A DNA stretch of 64,000 nucleotides, taken from contig NZ_RZMW01000020.1 of NCBI RefSeq assembly GCF_003992625.1, positions 24,862 to 88,861 of the forward strand. The letters run 5' to 3'. Made by a program: the position numbers and the translations under genes. Of the stretch, positions 54,054 through 63,920 are shown piece by piece (the stretch's first letter is position 1; each line of letters opens with the position of its first letter). The notes beneath the pieces are model-generated. The model did no database searches and was not told the origin of the DNA. It saw only the letters and a program-made list of their open reading frames with translations. This stretch comes from Pelagibacterium lentulum (lineage in GTDB: Bacteria; Pseudomonadota; Alphaproteobacteria; Rhizobiales; Devosiaceae).

Positions 54054-54839
54054 TCAGCTTTTCATCGCACCGGGACCGGGAATAGCACCCGGAGGACATT
54101 TCCCCATAATGATCATGCCAAGCACTTCGTCCTTGGTGACATCGGTCGTTTTGGCGGTGCCCACGACCTGCCCGTTTTTCATAACGCACACGCGATCTGC
54201 CAGATCGAATACGTCATGAATATCGTGGCTGATCAGGAAAATGCCGATGCCATCGGCTTTCAGTTGCATAATGAGTTCGCCGACCTGCGCTGTCTCTTGC
54301 GGGCCAAGAGCGGCCGTTGGCTCGTCCATGATCAGAATGCGGGCATTAAAGAGAATGGCGCGCGCAATTGCCACAGACTGACGCTGGCCGCCCGAAAGGG
54401 CCTTGACCGGCTCCTTGAAGCGCCGAAAATTGGGATTCAGCCGCCCCATGACTTCGCGAGCCTTGGCCTCCATCGCAACGTCATCGAGAGTGCCGATGGC
54501 CGTCACAAGCTCACGTCCCAGAAACAGGTTTGCCGCCGCGTCCACGTTATCGGCTACTGCAAGAGTCTGGTAGATCGTCTCGATCCCATATGCCTTGGCG
54601 TCGCGCGGATTGTTGATCGTCGCTTCCTGTCCGTCGATCCGGATGTCGCCGGAATCGCGTTTATAGGCTCCCGAGAGAATCTTGATCAGTGTGGACTTGC
54701 CCGCGCCATTATGGCCGAGCAGACCAACGACCTCGCCGGGATAAAGGTCCACCGATGCACCATCGACCGCCCGAATACCGCCAAACGCGATGGAGATATC
54801 TTCGAGTTCGACCAGCGGTTTTGAAGCTGTTTGTACCAT
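54054..54839 (-). CDS. Sugar ABC transporter ATPase, single-domain (XylG/FrcA type)
   Basis: 261 residues from the ATG at 54839; TTG codons a few residues upstream are possible alternatives. Motifs are complete: Walker [12 protein letters not shown] (about residue 37), signature LSGGQRQS (about residue 139), Walker [13 protein letters not shown] (about residue 159) and H-loop LISHDIHDV (about residue 191). Unlike E. coli XylG or RbsA (about 500 residues, two ATPase domains), only one domain exists, as in FrcA-type systems; two copies must pair. It follows the permease gene by 13 bases. Confidence 0.9.
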   Translation of the reverse strand: MVQTASKPLVELEDISIAFGGIRAVDGASVDLYPGEVVGLLGHNGAGKSTLIKILSGAYKRDSGDIRIDGQEATINNPRDAKAYGIETIYQTLAVADNVDAAANLFLGRELVTAIGTLDDVAMEAKAREVMGRLNPNFRRFKEPVKALSGGQRQSVAIARAILFNARILIMDEPTAALGPQETAQVGELIMQLKADGIGIFLISHDIHDVFDLADRVCVMKNGQVVGTAKTTDVTKDEVLGMIIMGKCPPGAIPGPGAMKS

Positions 54840-54852
54840 ATTCAACAAACCC

Positions 54853-56166
54853 TTACTGTGCCCGGTTGCGATAAAGCGTATCGAGCCAGACCGCGAATAC
54901 CAGAACGATACCTACAACGATGCTCTGCAGAGGGCTGTCGAGCCCCATCAGCACCATCCCCGATTGTAGTGACTGCATGACAAGCGCACCGATCATCGCG
55001 CCAACGATCGTCCCCACACCGCCCGAAAGAGATGTTCCCCCGATGACCGCAGCCGCAATGACGTAAAGCTCATCGAGCGTACCCATAGCGTTGGTGGCAG
55101 CATTGAGCCGGGCCGAGGAAATCGCTGCTGCGATGGCGCAAAGCGCGCCCATAAGCATGAAGATCTTTACCGTCACCCAGCGGGTATTGATACCCGCCAG
55201 TTCCGCTGCTTCGGGGTTGCCACCCAGAGCAAACACATAGCGGCCAAACCGCGTGCGGGTTGCAAGAAACGTCATGACAACGCCGACACTAATCGCAATG
55301 AGAACAGGCACCGCAATGCCGTGCGAGATGAACAGGCCACCCTCAGGTACGGGAATATTGTTAGCTTCGGCGTAATTGGCAGCGATGCGCACCGGCCACG
55401 GATAGGCATTGAATACCGCCACTGCGCCAAGCACGACCGAACAGCCGAGAACCGCAAGAACCCCTTCTGCCCAAAGCGGACGCTGCGGAAAATTGAACCG
55501 GCGACGTTGCCGTCGCGCATAAACGAGATAGGCAATTATGCCGATGCAAGCGAGCACCGCCACAAACCAACTCGCAGTCGCACCGATCGAGCCGCCCGGC
55601 CCACCGCCCATGAGCTGGAACGTCGAATCGAGCGGAGCCACAGTGCGGCCCGAGGTCATCCACCATGCCGAGCCGCGCCACACGAGCATGCCACCGAGCG
55701 TTACGACAAAGGCCGGCACGCGCAGATATGCGATGATCGCGCCTTGGATGCCCCCAATTATTGCCCCCAGCACAATACCGTAGCCAAGCGTCAGAACCCA
55801 TAACCCAGGATGACCGAACCCTATCAGGCGCGGCAGGATTTCGGCCTGCATGACGCCCATCAGCATCGCCAGAACGCCAAGGATCGAGCCAACCGAAAGG
55901 TCGATATTGCGCGTGACGATAACGAGGACCATGCCAGTCGCCATGATTGCGACCGACGATGTTTGCACTGAAAGATTCCAGAGATTACGAGGCGTTATGA
56001 AAAGCCCGCCTGACATGACATGAAAGCCCAGCCAGATCAGCACAAGCGCGCCGATCATGCCAAGCAGCCGCGTATCCAGTTCTGTTGCGCTAAAAAAACG
56101 CGAAACCGGATTATTGCCCAATATCTGGATCGTATTTGAAGATGACATGGCGTTCTGATCGGCCAT
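54853..56166 (-). CDS. xylH: Sugar ABC transporter permease (XylH type)
   Basis: 437 residues from the ATG behind GAGGAGGGG; an in-frame ATG further upstream lacks such a site. About ten membrane helices. Motifs include [18 protein letters not shown] (about residue 83), [20 protein letters not shown] and the C-terminal [20 protein letters not shown] with [15 protein letters not shown]. It is the BPL-type (ribose/xylose) permease, with the insertion between helices typical of XylH. A stem-loop separates it from the binding-protein gene. Confidence 0.92.
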   Translation of the reverse strand: MADQNAMSSSNTIQILGNNPVSRFFSATELDTRLLGMIGALVLIWLGFHVMSGGLFITPRNLWNLSVQTSSVAIMATGMVLVIVTRNIDLSVGSILGVLAMLMGVMQAEILPRLIGFGHPGLWVLTLGYGIVLGAIIGGIQGAIIAYLRVPAFVVTLGGMLVWRGSAWWMTSGRTVAPLDSTFQLMGGGPGGSIGATASWFVAVLACIGIIAYLVYARRQRRRFNFPQRPLWAEGVLAVLGCSVVLGAVAVFNAYPWPVRIAANYAEANNIPVPEGGLFISHGIAVPVLIAISVGVVMTFLATRTRFGRYVFALGGNPEAAELAGINTRWVTVKIFMLMGALCAIAAAISSARLNAATNAMGTLDELYVIAAAVIGGTSLSGGVGTIVGAMIGALVMQSLQSGMVLMGLDSPLQSIVVGIVLVFAVWLDTLYRNRAQ

Positions 56167-56204
56167 CAATGCCCCTCCTCTGGAGTGTTGGTACAGGCCA
56201 AGCA

Positions 56205-56234
56205 GGATGCCGCGGCAAAGTAACCGCGGCATCC
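56205..56234 (-). repeat. GC-rich stem-loop between xylF and xylH
   Basis: GGATGCCGCGG (56205-56215) pairs with CCGCGGCATCC (56224-56234) over 11 bases with an 8-base loop. On the minus strand it lies 26 bases after the binding-protein stop and before the permease start, without a T-run. Confidence 0.7.
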
Positions 56235-56260
56235 ACTGGCGATTTTAGCAATCAATAAAA

Positions 56261-57301
56261 TTAGTCGCAGGCAGCAACCGTACCAGCCGAAACACCCTGG
56301 CAAACGACTTCTTTGCTCACCCAACCGGCGTCGATAACGATGTTGAGGTTGTCCCGAGTGATGGGAACAGGAGCCAGGAAGTACGCGTTCATTGCCACGC
56401 CGGTCGGACCATCGGTAAAGACAACCGAACCCGGAACCTCGTTAAGTCCGGCACCGCCAGCCAGCAGCAAGGCAATTTCAGCGGCCTTGGCGCCCAACTC
56501 GCGAGCATCCTTCCAGACCGAAACGGTCTGCGTGCCAAGAGCAACCCGATTTAGAGCGGCATGGTCGCCATCCTGCCCCGAAACCGGTACAGAGCCTGCA
56601 AGACCCTGTGCGGCAAGTGCAGCCACAACGCCGCCGGCGGTGCCGTCGTTGGAAGCTACGACCGCATCGACATTATTGTCGTTCGCAGTCAGGAACTGCT
56701 CCATATTGCGCTGCGCGTTTTCCGGCAACCAACCATCGGTATAGGCTTCACCAACATTGACAATATCGCCTGCATCGATGGCATTCTGCAGCACTTCAAG
56801 TTGCCCTTCATGCAAGAAGTCTGCGTTGGGATCGGTGCTGGAGCCCTTGATGAAGACATAGTTGCCTGTCGGCTGAACAGCATATACGGCCTGGGCCTGC
56901 AAACGGCCAACGCCCTTGTTGTCGAAGGTCAGGTAGAACGCGTCCGGGTTCTCGATCAGACGGTCATAACCAACCACCGGAATGCCTTCCGCAACAGCGG
57001 CGGCAATGGCAGGACCGATTGCGTCCGAGTCCTGCGCCAGCACGATCAGAGCATCTGCGCCCTGCGCGATAAGGCTCTCGACATCGGTAAGCTGCTTGGA
57101 AGGTGATGACTGCGCGTCAGCCGAAATATAACGCGCACCGGCTGCTTCAAGAGCCGAACGAATTGCAGCTTCGTCAGTCTGCCAGCGCTCTTCCTGAAAG
57201 TTCGACCAGGAAACCCCGACCGTGATCTCCTGAGCACTTGCAGCGCCAGCTAACCCAAAAAGAACGGTCGTGCCAAGCAGGACCGCAGCCAGATTTTTCA
57301 T
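56261..57301 (-). CDS. xylF: D-xylose-type ABC substrate-binding protein
   Basis: 346 residues from the ATG with GGGAGGAAATTTC before it; an in-frame ATG 28 codons upstream has none. The signal peptide ends near residue 22 (AGAASAQ). The peri-BP type I fold includes [48 protein letters not shown] (about residue 119) and [14 protein letters not shown] (about residue 243), which match XylF. A C-terminal pair of cysteines may form a disulfide. It binds D-xylose or a close pentose in the periplasm. It is the first gene of the operon, divergent from the ROK regulator. Confidence 0.9.
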   Translation of the reverse strand: MKNLAAVLLGTTVLFGLAGAASAQEITVGVSWSNFQEERWQTDEAAIRSALEAAGARYISADAQSSPSKQLTDVESLIAQGADALIVLAQDSDAIGPAIAAAVAEGIPVVGYDRLIENPDAFYLTFDNKGVGRLQAQAVYAVQPTGNYVFIKGSSTDPNADFLHEGQLEVLQNAIDAGDIVNVGEAYTDGWLPENAQRNMEQFLTANDNNVDAVVASNDGTAGGVVAALAAQGLAGSVPVSGQDGDHAALNRVALGTQTVSVWKDARELGAKAAEIALLLAGGAGLNEVPGSVVFTDGPTGVAMNAYFLAPVPITRDNLNIVIDAGWVSKEVVCQGVSAGTVAACD

Positions 57302-57539
57302 GAAATTTCCTCCCGCGGACATCCAGTGCCCGCAAATCGATAAAGACGAATAAGCCTCCAAAAGCGGCATCTCCTCCTGAGTCACCGCTCGTCCCGGATA
57401 TTTATTTCAATACCCGAAAAAACGATTTGCATGCCGCCCCATCAGAGTCAACAATGATTTTTACAAGAACTGAAAAAATTGATGCGCATGTTGTAGCAAG
57501 GCCTTAAGAGTCGGCAGCAACGAACGCTGGGAGGCAGCC

Positions 57540-58817
57540 GTGGCGCGAGGCGTCGCAGATACGGAAATGGTCAGGCGTCAGAACCGGGAACTCGTGCTTG
57601 GCGTCTTGCGGCGCGAAGGCGCGATGTCGCGCACCCAGATCGCTGCGCGCACGGGGCTTTCCAACGCCTCCCTCACGGCCATCGCATCCGAGCTTGTCGC
57701 CCAGGGTATTCTCATAGAGCTTGAAGACGCCGACCCCAACAACAAGGGACGTGGGCGTCCGGCCATCAAAGTCGGACACAATCGCGAGGCCGCACATGTC
57801 ATTGCGATCGAGCTGGATGTAAACCGATGCCGACTGTCGCTGCTCGATTATGCCGGAACCTTGCGGGATCGTTTCGAGGCGACAATTACACCGGATGTTT
57901 TTGCCGAGAACGCACCGGCACACTATCTGATCGAACGCATAAGAGTCATGTGTGACCGCAATCCCGATGCTGCTCCCGCTCTGCGCAATATCTCGATTTC
58001 GGTTCAGGGCATTCTGGCGCCAAACGGCAAGGGTATGCGCTGGTCACCGCTGCAGCATCTTGCCCAGCACAACCTCATCGGCCCAATACAGGACCAGTTC
58101 GGCGTTCCCGCTCAATTGTTCAAACGAGGCCGGCTGATGGCCGAAGGTGTGCGCTGGTTGCGCCCCAACGATGGTCATCTGACGATTGCGACCATTTACG
58201 TCGGTTCGACTATCGGCATGGGGCTAGGCTTTTCTACACGCGCAGGCGCCGAGGACGACTTGGGCACCGAGTTTGGACATATGCCGCACATCGTCGACGG
58301 GGCACTGTGCCGATGCGGAGCCAGAGGATGCATCGAAGCTTACGCCTCCGATTACGGCATACTGCGCAGCGCTTACTCGGTGCCTGATCACGCCCCGCCG
58401 GCAACCGCAGTACCGGAAGCCGACTTCCAGCAAATCGTGGTACGGGCCCATGCAGGTGACCGCAATGCCATCCATGCCTTTCAGCGTGCGGGCGCTGCCA
58501 TAGGCCACGGCATTGCCAGATTGATGTCGATCATTGATCTCGATCGCCTTGTGCTTTTGGGACCAACCGTAAGTGCATTTGGTTTGATGCAGCAGGGTAT
58601 GCGCGATGGCGTCTCGGCTTCATTGATGGGCAGAATCAACGGACTGCCTGAAATCGACCTTATCCACGACGCTGCCGAGCCCATCTTCAAGGGACTGACC
58701 ATGAAGGCCTTGACCGAGATAGACCGCAACATCTTCGCCGTCCGGGCCGGAACGGGGCCCGAACCAGAACTTGCATCCGAGCCGCAAGACACACTTGCAT
58801 CCCGCTCGACGCAGTGA
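57540..58817 (+). CDS. ROK-family regulator (XylR/NagC type)
   Basis: 425 residues from a GTG with GGGAGG 5 bases upstream. The N-terminal helix-turn-helix is REGAMSRTQIAARTGLSNASLTAI (split; about residues 27-50). The ROK domain follows, with TIYVGSTIGMGLGFS (about residue 218), the zinc motif C-x-C-x4-C in ALCRCGARGCIEAY (about residue 258) and GAAIGHGIARLMSIIDLDRLVL. The zinc histidine is in EFGHMPHI. It sits divergent from the xylose-type ABC operon across a 238-base gap and most likely represses it without sugar. The metabolic genes xylA and xylB are not nearby. Confidence 0.9.
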   Translation: MARGVADTEMVRRQNRELVLGVLRREGAMSRTQIAARTGLSNASLTAIASELVAQGILIELEDADPNNKGRGRPAIKVGHNREAAHVIAIELDVNRCRLSLLDYAGTLRDRFEATITPDVFAENAPAHYLIERIRVMCDRNPDAAPALRNISISVQGILAPNGKGMRWSPLQHLAQHNLIGPIQDQFGVPAQLFKRGRLMAEGVRWLRPNDGHLTIATIYVGSTIGMGLGFSTRAGAEDDLGTEFGHMPHIVDGALCRCGARGCIEAYASDYGILRSAYSVPDHAPPATAVPEADFQQIVVRAHAGDRNAIHAFQRAGAAIGHGIARLMSIIDLDRLVLLGPTVSAFGLMQQGMRDGVSASLMGRINGLPEIDLIHDAAEPIFKGLTMKALTEIDRNIFAVRAGTGPEPELASEPQDTLASRSTQ

Positions 58818-58833
58818 TAGCTAGCACGCCAGT

Positions 58834-58909
58834 GCCGGTATAGCTCAGTTGGTAGAGCATCTGATTTGTAATCAGAGGGTCGCGGGTTCAAGTCCTGCTG
58901 CCGGCACCA
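58834..58909 (+). tRNA. tRNA-Thr (anticodon TGT)
   Basis: 76 bases including CCA. The acceptor GCCGGTA pairs with TGCCGGC, allowing one mismatch-type pair. The D-arm, the anticodon loop TTTGTAA with TGT, and the T-arm GCGGGTTCAAGTCCTGC are regular. It begins 17 bases after the ROK gene stop. Confidence 0.97.
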
Positions 58910-59235
58910 GCAAAGCCCCATGAAATCGTTGATTTCTCGAAGCGCCATCAGACCGTTGCGGCCCGGCTTTTATGATTGGGCGAACACCTCTTGGTCGCGC
59001 TTGGCAAGAACGTCGATTCGCGCGTGTGATTGAACATCTTTTGCGGCAACGAATGCCGTCCTGCCAAGCACATCAACAGGGTTCAACAAACCCGGCCCAG
59101 AATAATCTGAGCCTGGTGCGTCACTCCACCTCAAGAGTGGACAGCCGAACGGCCGCGGACAGTAGCATCGAACGCCGGGCCATGTTAAACGCCTATGATC
59201 GAACGTGAATAAGTTCCGGCAGGGAGGCTGGTGCC
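58910..59235. other. Intergenic region between tRNA-Thr and nadK
   Basis: No convincing gene is seen in these 326 bases; frames on either strand lack ribosome binding sites. A small repeat GAAATC-GTT-GATTTC lies at about 58922-58936 and might help end the tRNA transcript. The nadK ribosome binding site GGGAGG occupies 59222-59227. Confidence 0.5.
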
Positions 59236-60012
59236 TTGGCGCTATATACCGATGGCAAGGTGGCCTTTGTGTCGTCCCAAACCGATGAGGCCCTGCAGGC
59301 ACGCGATCAACTGATCGCGATTCACGGAAATGCCTCCATGGACGATGCCTCAATCATCGTCGCACTGGGCGGCGACGGGCTGATGCTCGAAACCCTGCAC
59401 AGCGTCATGGATCGCGGCATTCCCGTTTACGGCATGAATTTCGGCTCCATCGGCTTTCTGATGAACGAGTTCAGCACCGAGGCGTTGGCCGTTCGGCTCA
59501 GGGCTGCCCTGCCCACCACCATCCATCCGCTCAAGATGCAGGTGGTCGATGCGGAAGGGAAATCCAGCGAAGCGCTCGCGCTTAACGAAGTGTCGCTTTA
59601 CCGATCGTCTTACCAAGCCTCGAAAATCCGCATCAGCATCGATGGCGAAATCAGACTCAACGAGTTGATCTGCGACGGCATTATCGTTGCAACACCCGCT
59701 GGCTCGACCGCCTACAATCTTTCCGCCCACGGCCCTATCCTGCCGATTACCGCACCACTGCTGGCCCTGACGCCAATCTCGCCCTTCCGGCCAAGACGCT
59801 GGCGTGGCGCTATCGTGTCGAACCGTGCCAATATCACATTCAGTACATTGGAGGCGGAAAAACGCCCTGTCAGCGCGGTTGCCGACAATATTGAATTTGA
59901 GGACGTGCGCGAGGTCAGGGTCTTCGAGGATCGGCGCCACGCCGTTACGCTGTTGTTCGATCCCGGCCATAGCCTGGATGAACGCATTCTGATCGAGCAG
60001 TTCCGTTATTGA
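59236..60012 (+). CDS. nadK: NAD kinase
   Basis: 258 residues from a TTG; the GTG 5 bases earlier is out of frame. The ATP/NAD-kinase motif [13 protein letters not shown] is near residue 43 (GGDG with catalytic aspartate), the NE-x-S motif [11 protein letters not shown] near residue 116 and [18 protein letters not shown] near residue 145. Length is typical of alphaproteobacterial NadK. It phosphorylates NAD to NADP in the cytoplasm. It is convergent with the DUF2336 gene. Confidence 0.95.
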   Translation: MALYTDGKVAFVSSQTDEALQARDQLIAIHGNASMDDASIIVALGGDGLMLETLHSVMDRGIPVYGMNFGSIGFLMNEFSTEALAVRLRAALPTTIHPLKMQVVDAEGKSSEALALNEVSLYRSSYQASKIRISIDGEIRLNELICDGIIVATPAGSTAYNLSAHGPILPITAPLLALTPISPFRPRRWRGAIVSNRANITFSTLEAEKRPVSAVADNIEFEDVREVRVFEDRRHAVTLLFDPGHSLDERILIEQFRY

Positions 60013-60017
60013 CCGGC

Positions 60018-61223
60018 TCAGGCCGCCGGTAATGCCAGTGGCGCCTCACCTTGCACCTCGGGCACCATTACGGCGTCGGGCATCTCACTGGCGAAGGCCG
60101 GCATGACGCCGCGCGCTGCCTCTCGGGCAAGTTCGATATTCTGCTCATTGAGATAAGCGAAGGCTTCATCAAGCGCAGGCGGAATATCGCCGTCATGTTC
60201 GACGATCAATTCCTCAATCAGAACGGTAACGACAAAATGCCGGGCGGCGAGATCTTCGGCAAGGTCGGCCTTGCGCGCGTGAAAGACCAGCCGTGCCAGA
60301 AGGTTGCGAACTGCCGGGGCAAGACCGCAACGCGAAAATATCGCGTGCAGCGCCGCGCGGCTGCCGCTATCCAGCAAAGTGAAAACCTTGCTGCGCGAAA
60401 TCTGCGACAGATGCGCGAGGCATTCTGCGAAAAACAGCACATGACCATGCATGAGCGCATGCAGCAGAACGCGGGTGCTGATCTGGTCCGTATCCGCAAG
60501 AACGACGGCAAACGCATGATTTCCCCTGCCCGCCTCGCGCTCTCCGATCGCCGTCGTTGCTCGGTCACAGGCATTGCGCATGAGTCTTTCCAGACGACGG
60601 GGCTGCACGGAACCTTTGACAATGCGCAAATCTGAGAGTGCGGCACGAACCCGGCCCACGAGATAATGCCGGGCCAGCCCTGGCAGGTCGCGACGCTTGA
60701 GCAAGGCACCGCGCACCCTGGCATCGTCGCCCCAGCGATCGGCGGTGGCCATGAGATCATCTGCCGGGAACTCAAGGTCCTCCCGCCCAAGAACCCGGAC
60801 GCAAAGATCGGGAATGCCTAAACGCAGCAATGCCAAGGCAACCCGGATGCTCAGGCTTGGCCGAACCGTCATGACCGCCAGCATATCCGGATCGCCCGAA
60901 CGCATGATGCCCATGAGATCGGCATCGAGCAGCACTGGCGAGAATTGCACGACGGCGCGGGAGATCACGGGAGCATCCTGAGCCAAAGCCAGCATGATCG
61001 GACGCGGAGCGTGGTCGGCATGGAGTAAGCCATAAGCCAGCGCGGCGCGGACTTTAACCGAAGGATCGTCGAGAAAATTCATCAACGCGGCATAAAGCGC
61101 GGCCTGTTCATCTGCAGGCCCACGATGCTTGAGATAAGCCATTGCCGCCAGATGGGCGGCCTGACCACGCGCCTCACTATCGCCAGACTGAGACAATTCA
61201 ACATAACGCTGATAGGCAACCAT
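60018..61223 (-). CDS. DUF2336 family protein
   Basis: 401 residues from the second of two close ATGs, which has GGGGGA about 5 bases upstream; the ATG at 61229 abuts that run. The protein is alpha-helical and HEAT-like in its first half (about residues 40-150: PSVKVRAALAYGLLHADHAP, VRPSLSIRVALALL). The middle part corresponds to DUF2336, an alphaproteobacterial family of unknown function. No signal peptide or membrane helix. It is convergent with nadK (5-base gap). No function is assigned. Confidence 0.8.
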   Translation of the reverse strand: MVAYQRYVELSQSGDSEARGQAAHLAAMAYLKHRGPADEQAALYAALMNFLDDPSVKVRAALAYGLLHADHAPRPIMLALAQDAPVISRAVVQFSPVLLDADLMGIMRSGDPDMLAVMTVRPSLSIRVALALLRLGIPDLCVRVLGREDLEFPADDLMATADRWGDDARVRGALLKRRDLPGLARHYLVGRVRAALSDLRIVKGSVQPRRLERLMRNACDRATTAIGEREAGRGNHAFAVVLADTDQISTRVLLHALMHGHVLFFAECLAHLSQISRSKVFTLLDSGSRAALHAIFSRCGLAPAVRNLLARLVFHARKADLAEDLAARHFVVTVLIEELIVEHDGDIPPALDEAFAYLNEQNIELAREAARGVMPAFASEMPDAVMVPEVQGEAPLALPAA

Positions 61224-61297
61224 ACGCATCCCCCAGACAATTGCGCCAAATCTAGCGCCCAAGCCTTAAGGATTGGTTCACCATGTTTAGGCGGGGA

Positions 61298-62137
61298 CTA
61301 CTCTCCACTGTAAAACCCGGAGAACAGCGCACGACCAGAACGCGGGGCATCATTGCCCGCAACCGGAGAGCCGGACTTACCTTCCGCATTGTTTGAAAAC
61401 AGCGATGTGAACGTCATGCCGGGGGGCAAGGGCGGCCCTTGTTGCTCTAGCTCGAAGCGCGAGGGCAGCGGCGTCTGCACGGGACGCTCGCCACTCATTT
61501 GCTGCGCCGCAAATGCGGCACTGGCCGGCGGGGCATTGTTATGGCGCGCCACCAGCACCTGATAGACTTCGCGTACAGTGCGCGGGCGGCCATTGTCATA
61601 GAAAATCGGTCTGTTTGCTGCCGCCGGTCGCGGGAAAAGCTCTGCAGCAATCGCGTTGGGTCGCGTCAAACCGGCTTCGAAAAAGCGCTCGGCCCCACGG
61701 GCTCCAAGGAAATGAGCGATATAGAGCTCGCCAGGACTGGGCATACGGCCGAACTTCTGGTGCAGATATTCCCCATTGCGCCGGGTAAAGGCTGCAGCCA
61801 TATCCGAGGCAATCTGGGGATCGCGGCGCAGATCGAGAATCTGCTGCCGAACCGTTGGATTGCGGACAAAAAACTCGCCGTTATTCTCCTCGATATGGTC
61901 GGCGAAATCCTGATAGCCAAGCCGAGGGCCTTCAGCCTTCATCACCTCGAACCAGGTACTCTCGATGAATTGAAACAACCCCGTTGCCGACGATGTTCTC
62001 GCCCTGGCATCGGGATTGAGGCTGCTTTCCCGGATTGCCGTCTGCACCAGATAGTCGAAATCCACACCATTGCGCTGCCCTGCCTTGTCGATGACATAGG
62101 CCAGATGCTGCGGAATGGACTGGACGGACGAAGCCAT
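61298..62137 (-). CDS. Lytic-transglycosylase-like (SLT-fold) protein
   Basis: 279 residues from an ATG at 62137; a GTG 6 codons upstream is possible and neither has a clear ribosome binding site. The region LVQTAIRESSLNPDARARTSS with ATGLFQFIESTWFEVM (residues 30-70) has the catalytic-glutamate motif ESSLNP and the GLFQF segment of the lysozyme-like SLT fold. A second half carries GRMPSPGELYIAHFLGARGA. No obvious signal peptide is found, so it may be exported otherwise or act in flagellar/secretion assembly. The C-terminal 70 residues are proline-rich and low in complexity. Confidence 0.8.
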   Translation of the reverse strand: MASSVQSIPQHLAYVIDKAGQRNGVDFDYLVQTAIRESSLNPDARARTSSATGLFQFIESTWFEVMKAEGPRLGYQDFADHIEENNGEFFVRNPTVRQQILDLRRDPQIASDMAAAFTRRNGEYLHQKFGRMPSPGELYIAHFLGARGAERFFEAGLTRPNAIAAELFPRPAAANRPIFYDNGRPRTVREVYQVLVARHNNAPPASAAFAAQQMSGERPVQTPLPSRFELEQQGPPLPPGMTFTSLFSNNAEGKSGSPVAGNDAPRSGRALFSGFYSGE

Positions 62138-62202
62138 TGGCGAACCCGGAATCACGTTCGAAACGATATGGTTAACTAAATCCTACCAAGGTTAATCTCC
62201 GG

Positions 62203-62781
62203 TTAACCTTCCCAACGTGTCGTGATGGCCTCGATATCGGGCCGGTCCCGATCTTCAAGGCGGGTTTGCGGCGTACCGATATGCACAAACCCGACAAAGC
62301 GCTCACCGGCGCGCGCACCAAGCATTTCAGACGCATCGGAATCGAAAGCGAACCAGCGTGTAACCCAATGGGCACCGAAACCGAGCGCATTGGCGCCGTG
62401 GCAAAGGTTGAAACAGACATTGCCTGCAGCAAGAAGTTGCTCGAACTCCGGGATTTTGACATGCGGCGCGGCAGTGCTGATAACGCCAACGGTCAACGGA
62501 GCGGGAAGAAACTGCCCGCGCTCGAAATCCGCTTCCTCGATTGTCTTGGCCCGGCCGGTGCGCTCGGCAATTTCAGCAAGCCTCTCGCCGATCTTCTGAC
62601 GCGCTTCGCCCTCGTAGATCACGAAGCGCCACGGCGCTAGCTTGCCGTGATCGGGAACCCGGCTTGCAATAGTGAGCATCTCGCGCAACTGCCGCGCATC
62701 GGGCCCTGGCTCGGCCAGAAATGGAGCGGTCACAGTTCGCCGCGACAGAAAGTAGTCTTTAAGTACTGCGTTTTCGCTCAT
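62203..62781 (-). CDS. Nitroreductase-family FMN enzyme (YdjA-like)
   Basis: 192 residues. It begins with an FMN-binding RRTVTAPFL region (the family's R-S/T-x-R variant), followed by ASRVPDHGKLAPWRFVIYEGEARQ (split) near residue 40. The region NVCFNLCHGANALGFGAHWVTRWF near residue 120 and HIGTPQTRLEDRDRPD at the end match the short YdjA-type nitroreductases. It probably works as an FMN-dependent reductase with NAD(P)H; the substrate is unknown. It is a single gene on the minus strand upstream of the transglycosylase-like gene. Confidence 0.9.
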   Translation of the reverse strand: MSENAVLKDYFLSRRTVTAPFLAEPGPDARQLREMLTIASRVPDHGKLAPWRFVIYEGEARQKIGERLAEIAERTGRAKTIEEADFERGQFLPAPLTVGVISTAAPHVKIPEFEQLLAAGNVCFNLCHGANALGFGAHWVTRWFAFDSDASEMLGARAGERFVGFVHIGTPQTRLEDRDRPDIEAITTRWEG

Positions 62782-62894
62782 TAATCAGGAAACCTCATTG
62801 CTTGCTCTATTTTCTTCCTTATGACACAGCTTTTCCCTAATCGCCCTTTAGGAATCACCGGCATCGACCAAGACTTTGGGAATTGTGTGGACGA

Positions 62895-63920
62895 ATGCAA
62901 CTTAAGAGCCTTCTCGCCCTGCTTCTGGCATTTGGCCTTTCAACGGCCGCTATAGCGCAGGACGCCGAGGCACTCGACGAGGACGCTCCCGCAGCGGACG
63001 CTTCCGAAGCGCCGATTCCGCCGCCTCGTCCGGTTGAATTCGGTGGCACAGAGCCGCTGGCACTGCGGGACGACCCCGATGCAATCGATCCGTCCATTGT
63101 CATTGATGGCGGGGAATTCGACATGGATATTGTCGCACGGCCTGATTATTCCCACATCACCGATCCTCAGCCCGTAACGCTCTCGGCCCGCATAACCGAT
63201 GACGGCCCCATCATCCCCAGCGGTTTGGTCTGGCGCATTTTTGAAGCGCGGGTCGACGACAGTGGCGAATTGGCGCTGGCTGCCAAGTCCGAAGAGGCGA
63301 CGGCCAATGTCAGCCTGCCGCCTGGCGAATATGTCTTGCATGTCTCGTTGGGGCGCGCCCAGGCATCCGATACGATTTTCGTCGAGCCTGGCCCCAACAA
63401 CATGACGCTGACATTTGAAGTTGGCGCCTTGCAGCTCGCGGCCTTGATCTCCGGCGACGTTCCTATTCCCGCTAATATGCTCCGCTTCGACATTTACTCG
63501 AACGGACCAGGCGGCAGAGCAACCATCGCCGAAAGCGTTTCGCCGGGCGAACTCGTCCACCTCAACGCCGGCGTCTATTCCATCGAGTCGCACTTTGGCG
63601 AGCTTAACGCCGTCGTCCGCTCCGAACTGCGAGTGGAACCGGGACAGATCACCGAAGCGACGCTGTTCCACAGGGCAGCGCAAATCTCGCTCAAACTGGT
63701 CTCCGAAGAAGGCGGCGAGGCCATCGCCGATGTCGAATGGACCATCCAGACAACCGACGGTGAAACGCTCTATACCGAAATTGGTGCCTTCCCCGCCACG
63801 GTTCTGGCCGAAGGCGACTATATCGCAATCGCCAAGCTGGGCGAGAATGTCTATAACCGCGAATTTGAAGTCCGCCCCGGAGCCCAGCGCGAAATCGAGA
63901 TTCTGACCGCGGTTTATTGA
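62895..63920 (+). CDS. Secreted beta-rich protein of unknown function
   Basis: 341 residues from the ATG at 62895 (a TTG 4 codons upstream is possible). The signal peptide is clear (LLALLLAFGLSTAAIAQ, cleavage near residue 22). An acidic/proline-rich linker (about 23-50, with DEDAPAADASEAPIPPPRP) precedes three or four repeats of beta-sandwich type: VSLPPGEYVLHVSL, LNAGVYSIESHFG and VLAEGDYIAIAKLGENVY end with the same [L/A]-x-G-x-Y pattern. This resembles carboxypeptidase-regulatory or PEGA-like domains that sit on the cell envelope. I do not recognise a named family. The last residues of the gene are followed by 80 bases of noncoding sequence to the window end. Confidence 0.7.
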   Translation: MQLKSLLALLLAFGLSTAAIAQDAEALDEDAPAADASEAPIPPPRPVEFGGTEPLALRDDPDAIDPSIVIDGGEFDMDIVARPDYSHITDPQPVTLSARITDDGPIIPSGLVWRIFEARVDDSGELALAAKSEEATANVSLPPGEYVLHVSLGRAQASDTIFVEPGPNNMTLTFEVGALQLAALISGDVPIPANMLRFDIYSNGPGGRATIAESVSPGELVHLNAGVYSIESHFGELNAVVRSELRVEPGQITEATLFHRAAQISLKLVSEEGGEAIADVEWTIQTTDGETLYTEIGAFPATVLAEGDYIAIAKLGENVYNREFEVRPGAQREIEILTAVY

